A stretch of DNA of 64,000 bases from Scortum barcoo. Lineage: Eukaryota; Chordata; Actinopteri; Centrarchiformes; Terapontidae. The stretch is taken from NCBI GenBank assembly GCA_023238725.1, contig CM041548.1, positions 15,273,752 through 15,337,751 on the forward strand, written 5' to 3'. Below, piece by piece: positions 58,501-64,000 of this stretch. Under the pieces are notes generated by a model. The model was not told where the DNA came from, made no database searches, and saw only the letters and a program-made list of their open reading frames with translations. How positions within the stretch are numbered: the stretch's first letter is position 1; every line of letters starts with the position of its first letter. Made by a program: the position numbers and the translations under genes.

Positions 58501-60223
58501 AAGGGGGAGCTGGCTTCTTCTGCGGGGACGGGATGTCTCTTCTTCTGGTCACCGAGTGTAACATTTTACTTCTGGAGCCTCTCCGGTGAAGCCTTTTGGA
58601 GAGATGAACCGGCCGGTGTGAAGGCCCTGCTGTGACCTGTGGGCCCTACCTGAGGCGATGCAGGTCTATGCTCCCCCTCCTGCCTCTGCTGCCTGTTTTC
58701 TGTTTGAGTTCATCCCGGTGCATTGCGGTGTGAATGTCAGTGTCGTGTGTCATCGCCACAGACAGATGCCTTGTGTTCCTTCAGAACAACTCTGACGTGG
58801 GCAAAAGTCACACGCGACCAGGACAAACCAGAGCGGCTGGATGCTTCGTCTCAGACGGAGATGACAAAAACAAAATTCCGTACATTCATCAAACATCAGC
58901 TGTCATGTGGTTGTTGTCTCTATCTGTTATCTCTTATCACTGTACTTGTTTTTACTTGTACCCAATTCATTATACTTGTCTGCAGACTGCAGACAAGGCT
59001 GTAACATCATACCAAAAGAGCATTTTGAAGACATCTTGCTTCCTTAATTTTATGCATTTTCTTTTGAAAGCCACTTTTATTTGATGGTAGATGGTGTATC
59101 AGCTAAAACTTATACACACTGGAGCAACACGATGACAGTATAATAAAGAAAAACTAAAATTTTAGAAGATAAACACAAGATCTTTGTCAGTTTTGGGTTA
59201 CAGTTTATCAAAGAGACATATCCTTTCTTGTATCAAAAGTATTTTTCACCTTTCCAGTGTTATTTTCAGCTCTAATTTCCTAATGATACATCAATATGTC
59301 CCATCTCTAGACTTAAACCTCGTCCATCACCTCCCCTTCACCCACATCTTTCTTTTATCTGTGATGTGAGCTAATGTGACTGACGTCAGCAAGAAATTGC
59401 TGCTTTCTTCTGCACTTAGTTAGATTACTTGATAGAAAAAAACAGTTTTTTTTCTAACATCTCTGTGGAACTAGCCCAGGTTATACTTAAACTTCTGATG
59501 GATGTGTAAGCAACAGAGCTCTGCCTGGTTTCTTTTGCTTTTCTTTGACATATAATAACCCTCTAGATATAATGGGAAACATTATGTCGAGACAGAGCAT
59601 AATGACTCAGTGTAATCCACTTTTTACCGAATATTACAAAATGTGTTCTCCCAGCTCTTTTTCTGTCTTTCCCCTCCAGCTAATGTTCTGTTGTGTCTAA
59701 TCAATGGCAAGGCCATAGTAATTTGGTTTGATTGAAATCCCTCTAGGATAAAAACATCATTAGTGTGAAAGGAGGAATACATGAAAAAAAAAAACAGATC
59801 AGAAACAAAAGTGTTTTTAATTTCCCATCCCACGGGGGAAATGGCCATATGTAGCAGTGCTGATGATAATCGGTGGTTTGTTGATAATTGCATCATGTCT
59901 CTTTCTCTGCATATGTTAAAGCACAATTTGCATGCATCACACATTGCCTTTAGATTGATGAATTAATAATGTAGTAATGGTTCGTTTCCTTCTGTCTGGC
60001 ACGCACACTCTCTTTCTCTCGCTCTGTCACACTCTCATTCTTCGTTTTTCTCACTTTTTTATTTCTCTTTCTCTCTCTCTCTCTTTTCTCTCTCTCTCTC
60101 TCAGATGAATTTAACCCTGAAGTTCCCAAACTGGAGAAAAGCGTCAGCGGCAGCAGCCCATCACGTGACCGCCTTCTTCTCACCATGGCGATGCTGCTCC
60201 TGTGTGTCGCCCTTTTGTCCTAG
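7009..60223 (+). CDS. efna3: Ephrin-A3-like gene, five coding exons (whole span)
   Basis: GPI-anchored cell-surface ligand for EphA receptor tyrosine kinases, a contact-dependent guidance cue in axon mapping, tissue boundaries and vessels (family knowledge). The exons join as 7009?-7122, 51442-51755, 52020-52085, 53760-53837 and 60105-60223, all with GT...AG ends. Phases fit: exon 1 leaves two codon bases, and exons 2, 3 and 4 each leave one. Ephrin-A3 is preferred over A2 or A5 because of LRREGFTVQV, KFSEKFQRYSAFSLGYEF, the TPTH..H.CLRL.VYVCC segment with paired cysteines, and the tail VPKLEKSVSGSSPSR; all have close counterparts in human EFNA3 as I remember it. Length would be about 229 residues if a one-base excess in exon 1 is removed; human is about 238. 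The start codon is uncertain. Paralogue 3a versus 3b is not decided. Confidence 0.93.
7250..12130. other. Intron 1, proximal part: no gene seen
   Basis: Contains a pyrimidine-rich stretch (7880-8190), a short GT repeat (8719-8735), a purine patch (10416-10650), and the complex segment 9590-9830 discussed as a candidate regulatory block. The phrase TTTTAAAGGGATAGTTAAC at 11199 resembles the start of a common fish repeat but the rest is too diverged to call. Confidence 0.5.
12130..14100. other. Intron 1: high-complexity non-coding block
   Basis: Nearly two kilobases with almost no microsatellite or homopolymer, balanced composition and no sustained coding frame. ATTA/TAAT homeodomain-type words are frequent near 12990-13080. 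Candidate conserved non-coding DNA; nothing else visible. Confidence 0.35.
15613..15637. repeat. (TG)n microsatellite
   Basis: About 12 uninterrupted TG units. Confidence 0.95.
16270..16520 (+). repeat. Purine-rich (A/G) low-complexity tract
   Basis: Roughly 250 bp strongly biased to A and G on the + strand, with A10 at 16389-16398 and G-runs near its end (GGGGGGGAGGGGG at about 16489-16501). Translation gives only Lys/Arg/Gly-rich peptide. Confidence 0.7.
17253..17272. repeat. (AG)n microsatellite
   Basis: About ten AG units inside a purine-rich context. Confidence 0.9.
18368..18400. repeat. (TA)n then (GA)n compound microsatellite
   Basis: Twelve TA units to 18391 directly followed by GA units to 18400. 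Confidence 0.95.
19495..19560 (+). repeat. Fragment of 'TGTCCTTGAGCAAG' fish repeat, copy 1
   Basis: Contains GTCAAGGTGCCCTTGAGCAA then GGCAATAAACTTTTTGATTG, a diverged version of the CAAGGTGTCCTTGAGCAAGA repeat phrase common in teleost genomes (from memory). Two other copies lie at about 27500 and 45830. Confidence 0.45.
19900..22750. other. Intron 1: longest repeat-poor, high-complexity stretch
   Basis: Apart from a short C run at 20057 and a CA patch at 20235 the sequence is free of low complexity and recognisable repeats, and has no coding exon. Composition is balanced with alternating AT-rich homeodomain-type words (for example TTAATTAATGATTTA at 20832). Candidate cluster of conserved enhancers. 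Confidence 0.35.
26058..26087. repeat. (CA)n microsatellite
   Basis: About 15 CA units, with imperfect CA-rich sequence continuing to 26126. Confidence 0.95.
27475..27605 (+). repeat. Fragment of 'TGTCCTTGAGCAAG' fish repeat, copy 2 (fullest)
   Basis: Reads AGGGTTGGCAGCTTGATCCC, CAGTTCCTCTTGTCTGTATG, then TTGAAGTGTCCTTGAGCAGG and ACAGTGAACTCCACAATTGC. This order (box resembling a tRNA B box, then TGTCCTTGAGCAAGACACTGAACCC) matches a widespread teleost dispersed repeat. A tRNA-derived SINE is possible but I cannot confirm the A box. Confidence 0.6.
28370..30130. other. Intron 1: high-complexity non-coding block
   Basis: About 1.7 kb with a short CA run just before it (28339-28355) and almost no low complexity within. 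No splice-bounded conserved frame was found. Candidate regulatory DNA. Confidence 0.3.
30490..30600 (-). repeat. Fragment of percomorph 'GATTAATCGATTAT' dispersed repeat
   Basis: TTTTGATAATTGATTAATCA followed by AAGCAGAAATGCCAAATATT and CTCTGGTTCCAACTCCTCAAA matches, in inverted orientation, the same family as the copy at 34836-35070. Identified from memory of fish repeats. Confidence 0.5.
33441..33545 (+). repeat. Dispersed repeat fragment ('TTCAAGATTTTATTATCATGTGC')
   Basis: GATTCAAGATTTTATTATCA, TGTGCACAACTATTACACGG and AGTAGTCGCTGGCTGTGAAA recall a short fish repeat with the phrase 'TTTATTGTCATGTGCACA'. The family name is not known to me. Confidence 0.4.
33661..33731. repeat. Inverted repeat with perfect 17-bp stem
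   Basis: Arms 33679-33695 (TCAAAACTTGACTAAAC) and 33703-33719 (its exact reverse complement) surround the 7-nt loop TTATCAG. Outer bases CATTG (33661-33665) and CAATG (33727-33731) also pair, after an imperfect stretch. Confidence 0.9.
34160..34460 (+). repeat. Purine-rich low-complexity tract
   Basis: About 300 bp dominated by G and A on the + strand (for example GGGAGGGAGGCC.. and AAAGGGGGGGAGG). The Ser/Pro/Leu-rich minus-strand frames here are translation artefacts. Confidence 0.6.
34836..35070 (+). repeat. Percomorph dispersed repeat ('GTCAGAAAATAGTGAAAA' family)
   Basis: The order GGTCAGAAAATAGTGAAAAG, AGAGCCCAACTACAG, AAATATTCAATTTTCAACC, ATAAAACAGAAAAAAGTTGC, AAATCCTCACATTTGACCAG, CTGGAACTAG matches an abundant repeat of spiny-rayed fish that usually ends in GATTAATCGATTAT-type sequence. 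Diverged copy, no coding content. Confidence 0.6.
35370..35422 (+). repeat. Decayed LINE-type 3' end with (ATGG)n tail
   Basis: AAAGATAAGTGGTACAGAAA followed by ATGGATGGATGGATGGAG resembles the 'GATAAGCGGT.AGAAAATGGATGGATGG' terminus of truncated non-LTR elements that is very common in teleosts. Only the tail is recognisable. Confidence 0.45.
36340..36880 (+). repeat. Pyrimidine-rich domain with (CT)n and a C12 run
   Basis: About 500 bp strongly biased to C and T on the + strand, including (TC)n at 36429-36470 and C12 at 36768-36779. It is interrupted at 36560-36642 by a purine island that ends in GGGAGGGAGGGAGGGGGG. Confidence 0.8.
37480..37960 (+). repeat. Pyrimidine-rich low-complexity tract
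   Basis: About 480 bp C/T-dominated. It generates the longest open frame in the window (Ser/Pro/Leu/Phe-rich), which I regard as spurious. Confidence 0.7.
38316..38564. repeat. (TG)n-rich cluster
   Basis: Several GT runs: 38324-38349, 38380-38402 and an almost pure run at 38544-38564. Confidence 0.85.
39061..39310 (+). repeat. Dispersed repeat fragment ending 'GCTGCCCCCAAGCGGCCAAAAA'
   Basis: The 3' end reads ATATGCTGCCCCCAAGCGGC, then C and a run of twelve A, then TCAGTTAATGCAG, a close match to a percomorph repeat terminus I remember. The preceding 200 bp (TTAGCAACTAGCTGGCAAC and so on) has the texture of the same element. Confidence 0.45.
40300..45000. other. Intron 1, distal part: no gene seen
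   Basis: Mixed non-coding DNA with a purine tract (41085-41245), a short CT run (42578-42598) and no splice-bounded conserved coding frame. Parts around 40430-40660 and 41250-41640 are high complexity and could be conserved non-coding DNA. Confidence 0.4.
45825..45870 (+). repeat. Fragment of 'TGTCCTTGAGCAAG' fish repeat, copy 3
   Basis: TGTCAAGGTGTCCTTGAGCA followed by AGACTTGTAATTTCTTCAGC. The closest of the three copies to the common fish phrase, but only the core is preserved. Confidence 0.5.
46320..46360. repeat. Alternating purine-pyrimidine (TG/CG)n tract
   Basis: From 46323 to 46348 the sequence alternates pyrimidine and purine without a break (TGTGTGTGCGTGTGCGTG, TGCGCGCG), then CTCGCATGCATG. 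Confidence 0.9.
48001..48049. repeat. (CT)n microsatellite
   Basis: About 24 uninterrupted CT units, with further CT-rich sequence from 47978. Confidence 0.97.
48290..48720 (+). repeat. Pyrimidine-rich low-complexity tract
   Basis: C/T-dominated over about 400 bp (CCTCCCTCCCCCATCCCCC and similar), following a purine-rich patch at 48120-48240. Confidence 0.7.
49280..49620 (+). repeat. (CA)n run and pyrimidine-rich tract
   Basis: CA repeat at 49280-49306 leading into about 300 bp of C/T-rich sequence. Open frames here are composition artefacts. Confidence 0.75.
51037..51312 (+). repeat. Percomorph dispersed repeat ('GCATAAAGACTGGAAAC' family)
   Basis: Order of phrases: ACTGGGAAATAGGCTTGTTC, AGAGATTAGATGAGATGAT, GTTAACTTAGCACAGCATAA, AGACTGGAAACAAGGGGAAG, AAAATCCACCTGCAAGCACC, AAAGCTTACTAATTAACAC, GGGGGGTTATGCGTGGGACT. 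This is a very abundant repeat of spiny-rayed fish genomes (from memory). It ends about 130 bp before the exon 2 acceptor. Confidence 0.75.
51442..51755 (+). CDS. efna3: Ephrin-A3 exon 2: core of the ephrin receptor-binding domain
   Basis: This 314-bp exon follows a pyrimidine-rich tract ending TTTTCAATTCAG and ends at ATCT|GTGAGT. It encodes most of the cupredoxin-like ephrin domain: RREGFTVQVSVNDYLDIYC, then CPHYNTS, AEQYILYMV, RTCDPQLGFKRWECNRP, and KFSEKFQRYSAFSLGYEF followed by EYYYI. Three of the four disulfide cysteines are here (in DIYCPHY, RTCDP and WECNRP). The FSLGYEF stretch is the receptor-inserting G-H loop. NTS gives a second possible N-glycan. Two features differ from human EFNA3: the loop after HYNTS (QRGTLERTV) replaces a Gly/Pro-rich insertion, and there is an extra RPHT from a 12-bp tandem duplication. 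Continuing past the donor the frame stops within seven codons, which fits an exon end. Confidence 0.97.
51756..52019 (+). other. efna3: Intron 2 (264 bp)
   Basis: GTGAGT to TTTTAG. Short and without recognisable internal features. Confidence 0.95.
52020..52085 (+). CDS. efna3: Ephrin-A3 exon 3: last strand of the ephrin domain
   Basis: A 66-bp exon between CTCTGTTTTAG and G|GTGAGA, the size usual for this exon in ephrin-A genes. With the T carried from exon 2 it reads STPTHHHGHSCLRLRVYVCC followed by ST, aligning closely with the same part of human ephrin-A3 (STPTH...CLRMKVFVCC). The cysteine in HSC is the fourth conserved disulfide cysteine. The adjacent CC pair just after the last beta strand is a feature I associate with ephrin-A3. 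It ends in phase 1. The three consecutive histidines replace a less basic segment in the mammalian protein. Confidence 0.95.
52086..53759 (+). other. efna3: Intron 3 (1.7 kb)
   Basis: GTGAGA to TTTCTCAG. Contains a 14-A run (52481-52494), a pyrimidine-rich tract (52500-52680), a GT-rich patch (52920-53055) and a T/C-rich branch-acceptor region from about 53650. No additional exon found. Confidence 0.9.
53760..53837 (+). CDS. efna3: Ephrin-A3 exon 4: linker between domain and GPI tail, probable cassette exon
   Basis: A 78-bp exon between TGTGTTTCTCAG and G|GTGAGT. It encodes 26 codons of acidic/polar linker, VSQADDDSSQTSPDYTV followed by RPNIKIHNI; the last part parallels the GPNVKIN stretch in human ephrin-A3. 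It begins and ends in phase 1, so skipping would keep the frame and join exon 3 directly to exon 5. Exon-4 skipping producing a shorter linker is known for some ephrin-A genes (for example A1 and A5). No domain beyond a flexible membrane-proximal stalk is expected. Confidence 0.92.
54245..54420 (+). repeat. Possible dispersed repeat fragment ('GATAATTCCAGTTTATTAC')
   Basis: TGATAATTCCAGTTTATTAC, ATGGATCTTATTTTAACAG, TTTTGGCCATCAGTCAC resembles a percomorph repeat phrase I recall. Weak. Confidence 0.35.
54828..54881. repeat. Homopolymer cluster T16, C12, T7
   Basis: T run at 54828-54843, then C run 54863-54874 directly followed by T run. Such runs are prone to assembly length error. Confidence 0.9.
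55429..55700 (+). repeat. Purine-rich domain with (GA)n
   Basis: Strong G/A bias for about 270 bp on the + strand, with an uninterrupted GA run at 55515-55544 (about 15 units). Confidence 0.85.
57850..58410 (-). pseudogene. Decayed Tc1/mariner-type transposase
   Basis: Read on the minus strand and allowing frameshifts and stops, the translation follows a Tc1-like transposase in order. Near 58184-58166 it reads MGYNNRRA followed by LLSVVNR (end of the DNA-binding domain). At 58085-58040 it reads EWKKVVWSDKSS, then QLRHNDGR, the segment with the second catalytic aspartate (usually WSDES.F...DGR). Next come MRKEHEVMEPSCMV and SGGGVILWKVF (57960-57930), matching the family's W...HE.MDP.C and GGG.VMVWG motifs. 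Further on, ARACLNIV and QDD are faint echoes of the region before the third catalytic residue. The Glu after SD has become Lys, and stops and frame breaks are scattered, so it is non-functional. Terminal inverted repeats were not identified. It sits in intron 4, antisense to the ephrin gene. Confidence 0.85.
60062..60102 (+). promoter_or_regulatory. efna3: Polypyrimidine tract of exon 5 acceptor, made of a (CT)n microsatellite
   Basis: Forty-one consecutive pyrimidines, mostly CT units, run into CAG at 60102-60104. It doubles as a splice signal and a simple repeat. Confidence 0.85.
60105..60223 (+). CDS. efna3: Ephrin-A3 exon 5: GPI-attachment signal and stop
   Basis: The acceptor follows an almost pure CT tract (60062-60102) ending TCTCAG. 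The exon reads DEFNPEVPKLEKSVSGSSPS, then RDR and a hydrophobic tail LLLTMAMLLLCVALLS, ending at TAG 60221-60223. VPKLEKS.SG.SP is the ephrin-A3 signature before the tail. The layout of small residues (SGSS), short polar spacer, then about 16 hydrophobic residues at the C terminus with no cytoplasmic tail is a GPI-attachment signal. The omega residue is probably one of the Ser/Gly in SGSS (inference). This agrees with a class A ephrin, not a transmembrane ephrin-B. Confidence 0.95.
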
Positions 60224-61559
60224 CGACTGTCACCGTGAGTGACACTTCATGCATAGCTGGACCGCCTTGTCCAAAGGGCTTTGTATCCACCAAGTTGTTG
60301 ATGTAAAAGTTGGCAGAGACACAGAATCAAGTAGAGGTGCAAAACCACAATCAAGAGGGGACAGGAAAAAAATCCATGAACTGAACTTGACTGGACTTAA
60401 AAAAAAAAAGGAGAGGCCTTTTTGCTGTCATATTTACACCCGTGTGTTTTGCCACTCCATGTGTTGGTGGACATCACTGTCATATGACTACCACAGCATT
60501 TCATGCAGTTGTATTTGCCACAACATGGAGACCACGACCACAACCAATATTCAGAATCTGTGCTGCTGTCATGCCTGACACCCGCCAGGCGAGTGAGAAA
60601 GTGGACCTGTAATGACTTGGATGTAGACTACACACTCTTATTGTAGCATGGATATCAAATCACCTGAGGAATTTAAGCTGCGCTGTCTTCAGATGATGAA
60701 AGCATGGTTTTTTGTAGCTGTAAGCTTTGAAGAAGGAGGCAGACGTAGACTTTGCCATGGATTTTTAGGCCTTGGACCATGGACCAAATATGCTGATGGA
60801 TAAAAGTCAACTTAGATGTAGTAAAGAGCAAAGTGGACTCTGGAACTATTCTGATCTTACCTGGGCTATACAGGATATTTATATAGTCAGTCAGTGATGA
60901 GAACTGCTGCCATCGTCATGGACATTTAGGAATGTTTTCACAGTGGTTCGAGTGAGCTGCTGGTAATAAGAGCCCAGGGTGTTTCTTAAGAAAAGGGAAA
61001 GACTTTGTGAGGATATCCGCAGGCCTTTCAAGAATCCATTTTCTCCAGACATCAAAAATACCCCTGGCTTTGTGAAAGGTACAGATGCAAAGCCTGCATT
61101 TCTTAGAAGATAGCGAGTGCCCTCTTAGAACTAGTCCTTTGTCTGCATTTCCTGCCTTCACACTGTAACAACCCTGGAAAAATACAGACCCCGGACTAGT
61201 AATTTGACGGCACTTAGACTTGGTAGACGTGTGTTTTTTGTTCAGACGCATTTACCTTCAGCACTCCGCGTAGATTTTCCGGATGTCAAACCTTTCTCCT
61301 AGCAGCAATCAGCAGAGTCATTCAGAATATCACTAATTTACAATTCTTATAAACCTCTCTCAGCAGCAAGTTCCCTTTTAATCCCAGACAACCCCGTCTA
61401 TCCCTTTTCCACTTCAGAGGGTCCCAGCCAATCAGTGCTGATGGCCATTACAGCAGTCACGGTCACCATGGAAACGACCCCATACAGTCGCCAGAGTGCG
61501 GCAGGTGCCTGAGGAAAAATTGTGCTTTGAGTCTCAAAGTAACGCTGCCGCCATTTTGT

Positions 61560-61576
61560 AAAAAAAAAAAAAAAAA
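61560..61576. repeat. A17 homopolymer in 3' UTR
   Basis: Seventeen A residues followed by GAAAA-type sequence to 61597. Confidence 0.95.
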
Positions 61577-61613
61577 GGAAAAAGAAAAAAAGAAAAACAC
61601 GTGTGAATGTGCA

Positions 61614-61619
61614 AATAAA
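61614..61619 (+). terminator. Candidate polyadenylation signal AATAAA (proximal)
   Basis: First canonical hexamer downstream of the stop codon in a plausible 3' UTR position (about 1.4 kb after it). It is followed by a T-rich stretch about 15-30 bases later (TTTTTTATATTGT), as expected of a downstream element. Confidence 0.45.
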
Positions 61620-61640
61620 GAGAAGTTCACTTTTTTATAT

Positions 61641-64000
61641 TGTAATACAGGGCAACGTAGGCTGGCATTAATCAAATTACAATGTTGTGCTTTTTTAATT
61701 TATTTAATTTACAAATGTATTTATTTTAACATTAAAGTATTATTTATCTACCTAATTTATTAGTGTGCATTTGTAGGCCTTTGCTCAATAAGCTATTGTG
61801 CCATTTTTTTATTCTTTTTTTTAAACGGTGGAATTTTTACTGCAGCATTTTGCTTGTGTAGATAAATAGTCAGATGTAATTCAGCCTGACAAAAAGAGAG
61901 GGTTATTGGTTGTGACTAATCAGTAGGGATATACACTCAGTAACCCTACTGTCATGTAACAGATACGGCTAACCAGATTATGTTTCTGAGGAGCATGTCA
62001 TAAACCAACTCTGAATGCACAGACAGAGCCGATGTTGATGGAAGGGAGCGTTGCTCAAGTGCTGCTCTTGCAGAATGAGGGAGTCTGCCTTGTAATGTAT
62101 ATTTATAATACATGCCGGTTATGGAATGTGCACAAGCGTGTGCGAGTGTGTGCGTGTGGCTTTATCTGCCTGCTTTCCAGCGTGCGTGTGTGTGTGTGCT
62201 GCGCGAGTGTGTGTGTGGGTGCGAGCAAGTGAAAAAAAGACATATGTGTGCACATTTGTGTGCGTATGTATGTAGAATGTGTTCGTCCGCGCTTTTCGAG
62301 TATGTGGCATTTAGAAGTTTCGTACCCGTTAAGGAGTCGTTTGTAGGATCTGAATATGCAAGTGTGTATGAGAGGTGTGTGCTCTTCTGTAATGTTAGTT
62401 TACGTTACGGGGTTTGGGAAGCGGGAGAAAAGCATTTACTGATGTTGAAGACAACCACAAGAAATGTGTTTACCTTTGACAAGAATGAATAATAAATAAA
62501 AAACCTGTAAATTGATCCAAGAATGATTAAAACAATGCCAATTAAAATCTTTTTTTCAAATTTACCCTTGTGTATTTGTTTAAAGGTGCATAACACACCA
62601 TCTGTGCTGTTCTCCTCTCCCCTGCCTGCCCTTTCTTTATCTCAACGGTGACTCCTTCACCTTCACTCACCCCACACTCACTTCTGTTTATTTTTCTTGA
62701 GCACTTCTTGAACACAATGCGCTCCCTTATTCTCTCACACTCCACTTTTAGATGTGTTGGTTGTGAGCAGACATGTTAGTAGACAGACACTCCTGCCGCA
62801 CGTACTCTCGGTGTAAAACTATCACCCTTTCTCACATGGCCCATCCTCACAGCGTCTTGCTTGGGTTTCACAAACACTTCGTCTGCCATAAAACATAATG
62901 ACAGCGTGGGGGGGAAAGTCACGACTCCACATCTCCCACTGTCTCCACCCCCCCCCCCACCCCAAAAACACCTGCAAGCCATTCATGTCTCCACAAATCT
63001 GTCTCTCCACATTGCTCTCCTTTCCCTTTGCCCCTGTCAGCTTCTTTCTAATCTTCGTACGCGCAACAGAAAGAAGGTGACAATGGGGAGAGACACGTGC
63101 CTCAGATGCACTAATGTCCACGTCAAAAAGGGACAGAGGGGCCAGATAAGATTTGATGTTACGCATCAGGTCTCATATCACACAAGAGAACAGAAGAAAG
63201 AAAGAAAGGAAGAAGAAAACAGCCGATTCTGCTGTCTGCTGTCAGTTTGTGCTTTTCATGTCCAGACATGGGTCAGACAGCATTTGCAAGTGCGTGTGTG
63301 TGTGTAAAAGCGTGTGTGCATGTGTGTGCGTGCATAGAGGGCTAGAGTTAATTCAATATACTTTATGTGACTGACAATTTACTTGACAAAGCGTGAGTCA
63401 CACTCAGCCAAGCAGTTTACAATGAAGTGATCACGTACATTAATGTCTGTTTCACAGCTGCCTGACTCCGCTTGAGGGAGCAGTTCCTGATTCTGTCTGA
63501 CATTTGTGCATTTAGCTGACAGACTGATAATTGTTGAATATTACAGTAGATCTTGCCTTACAGTCCCTTTCCTACTTATAGGTTTGGACTTGCACATGAA
63601 CGTTTCAGTGTTTTGACACCAGGGAACAGGGGAAGGGTTTTAGCTTCTGCTCCAGGGCCCGAGTTGACAGCTTAAACCATCATTTTGCAGGAAAACGGCC
63701 CACTTAACTTTTTTGGCAGTGAGGCTGTCTCTGGTTAGTTATGTAAGGGAATTAACACTGTCACATTAACACCTTAAATTCATGTCTAGAAAAGCTTATG
63801 TTTTGCTTGTGTCTAAATGAAACATTCATTTATCTGCTTACTATTCAAATGAGAGGATCAGGAGTGTTGCCAGCAGATTAAAAATACCTGCCTTTCCCTG
63901 AGCAGCCTCACGTTTCTACCGTGAAACAGATATCTAACAAGCGCTCTGTCCGCACTCTAACTAAGGAAGACATTTCATTAGCAAAAGGAGATGACCCCTT
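61641..64000. other. Downstream non-coding DNA
   Basis: AT-rich stretch at 61680-61760, GT-rich cluster at 62130-62270, a C11 run at 62949-62959 and a short GT run at 63290-63340. No exon of a neighbouring gene is recognisable on either strand before the window ends. Confidence 0.6.
62491..62500 (+). terminator. Candidate distal polyadenylation signals (overlapping AATAAA pair)
   Basis: Two overlapping AATAAA hexamers about 2.3 kb after the stop codon. They would give a long 3' UTR containing the GT-rich tract at 62130-62270. Use cannot be judged from sequence. Confidence 0.25.

Larger units (their letters stand above)
53838..60104 (+). other. efna3: Intron 4 (6.3 kb)
   Basis: GTGAGT to CTCTCAG. 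Holds a possible fish repeat fragment at 54245-54420, T and C homopolymers at 54828-54881, a long GA domain (55429-55700) and the decayed Tc1-like transposase (57850-58410). No other exon was recognised. Confidence 0.9.
60224..61640 (+). other. efna3: 3' UTR of the ephrin gene (proximal end estimate)
   Basis: No coding signal follows the TAG at 60221-60223. The first good polyadenylation hexamer is AATAAA at 61614-61619, after a 17-A run (61560-61576) and a GAAAA-rich stretch. An ATTAAA follows at 61731-61736, and AATAAATAAA at 62491-62500 could serve a longer form. The UTR is mixed composition with A runs at 60365 and 60400. The end point is an estimate. Confidence 0.55.

Noticed and set aside
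60224..61640. miR-210 target site, known in mammalian EFNA3 3' UTR
   Set aside because: I looked for the seed-match word CGCACA in the proximal 3' UTR by eye and did not see it. A longer UTR or non-canonical site is not excluded.
1..64000. tRNA, rRNA, CRISPR array or bacterial-type operon
   Set aside because: No cloverleaf, spacer array, Shine-Dalgarno-linked genes or rRNA segments were seen; the window is vertebrate intronic and intergenic DNA.

Overview
This is vertebrate nuclear DNA, most likely from a percomorph teleost fish. The evidence is a split gene with GT-AG introns, long (CA)n, (CT)n, (GA)n and (TCTA)n microsatellites, no operons, and several dispersed repeats whose wording I recognise from spiny-rayed fish genomes. 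One of these is the 'GCATAAAGACTGGAAAC' repeat just upstream of exon 2.

One protein-coding gene fills most of the window, on the + strand. It is an ephrin-A gene whose exons match ephrin-A3 best (efna3; teleosts carry 3a and 3b copies and I cannot say which this is). Exons: exon 1 ends at 7122, exon 2 is 51442-51755, exon 3 is 52020-52085, exon 4 is 53760-53837, and the last coding exon is 60105-60223. Every junction has GT...AG ends and the reading phases fit through exons 2-5. The product is a GPI-anchored ligand of Eph receptors: signal peptide, ephrin receptor-binding domain, short linker, hydrophobic GPI-attachment tail. With a one-base correction in exon 1 the protein would be about 229 residues, close to human ephrin-A3.

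Layout: 1-6.2 kb is upstream non-coding DNA ending in a dispersed repeat with degenerate CCCTAA-like words. 6.25-7.12 kb is a GC/CpG-rich promoter and 5' leader with the first coding bases. 7.1-51.4 kb is a 44.3-kb first intron holding microsatellites, strand-asymmetric purine or pyrimidine tracts, repeat fragments and several long high-complexity stretches that are candidates for conserved regulatory elements. 51.4-60.2 kb holds exons 2-5; intron 4 contains a decayed Tc1-like transposase on the minus strand. 60.2 to about 61.6 kb (or 62.5 kb) is 3' UTR. The rest is non-coding DNA.

The main oddity is exon 1. The end of the exon (DRHAVYWNSSN) is clear, but its frame contains no ATG, and the region around the expected signal peptide carries a 55-bp near-tandem duplication. 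Either the sequence has a small indel there or the start lies in an unrecognised upstream exon. I found no evidence of a novel multigene system. The other long open frames are translations of low-complexity or non-coding DNA. Fish repeat identifications are from memory and need a repeat-library search.
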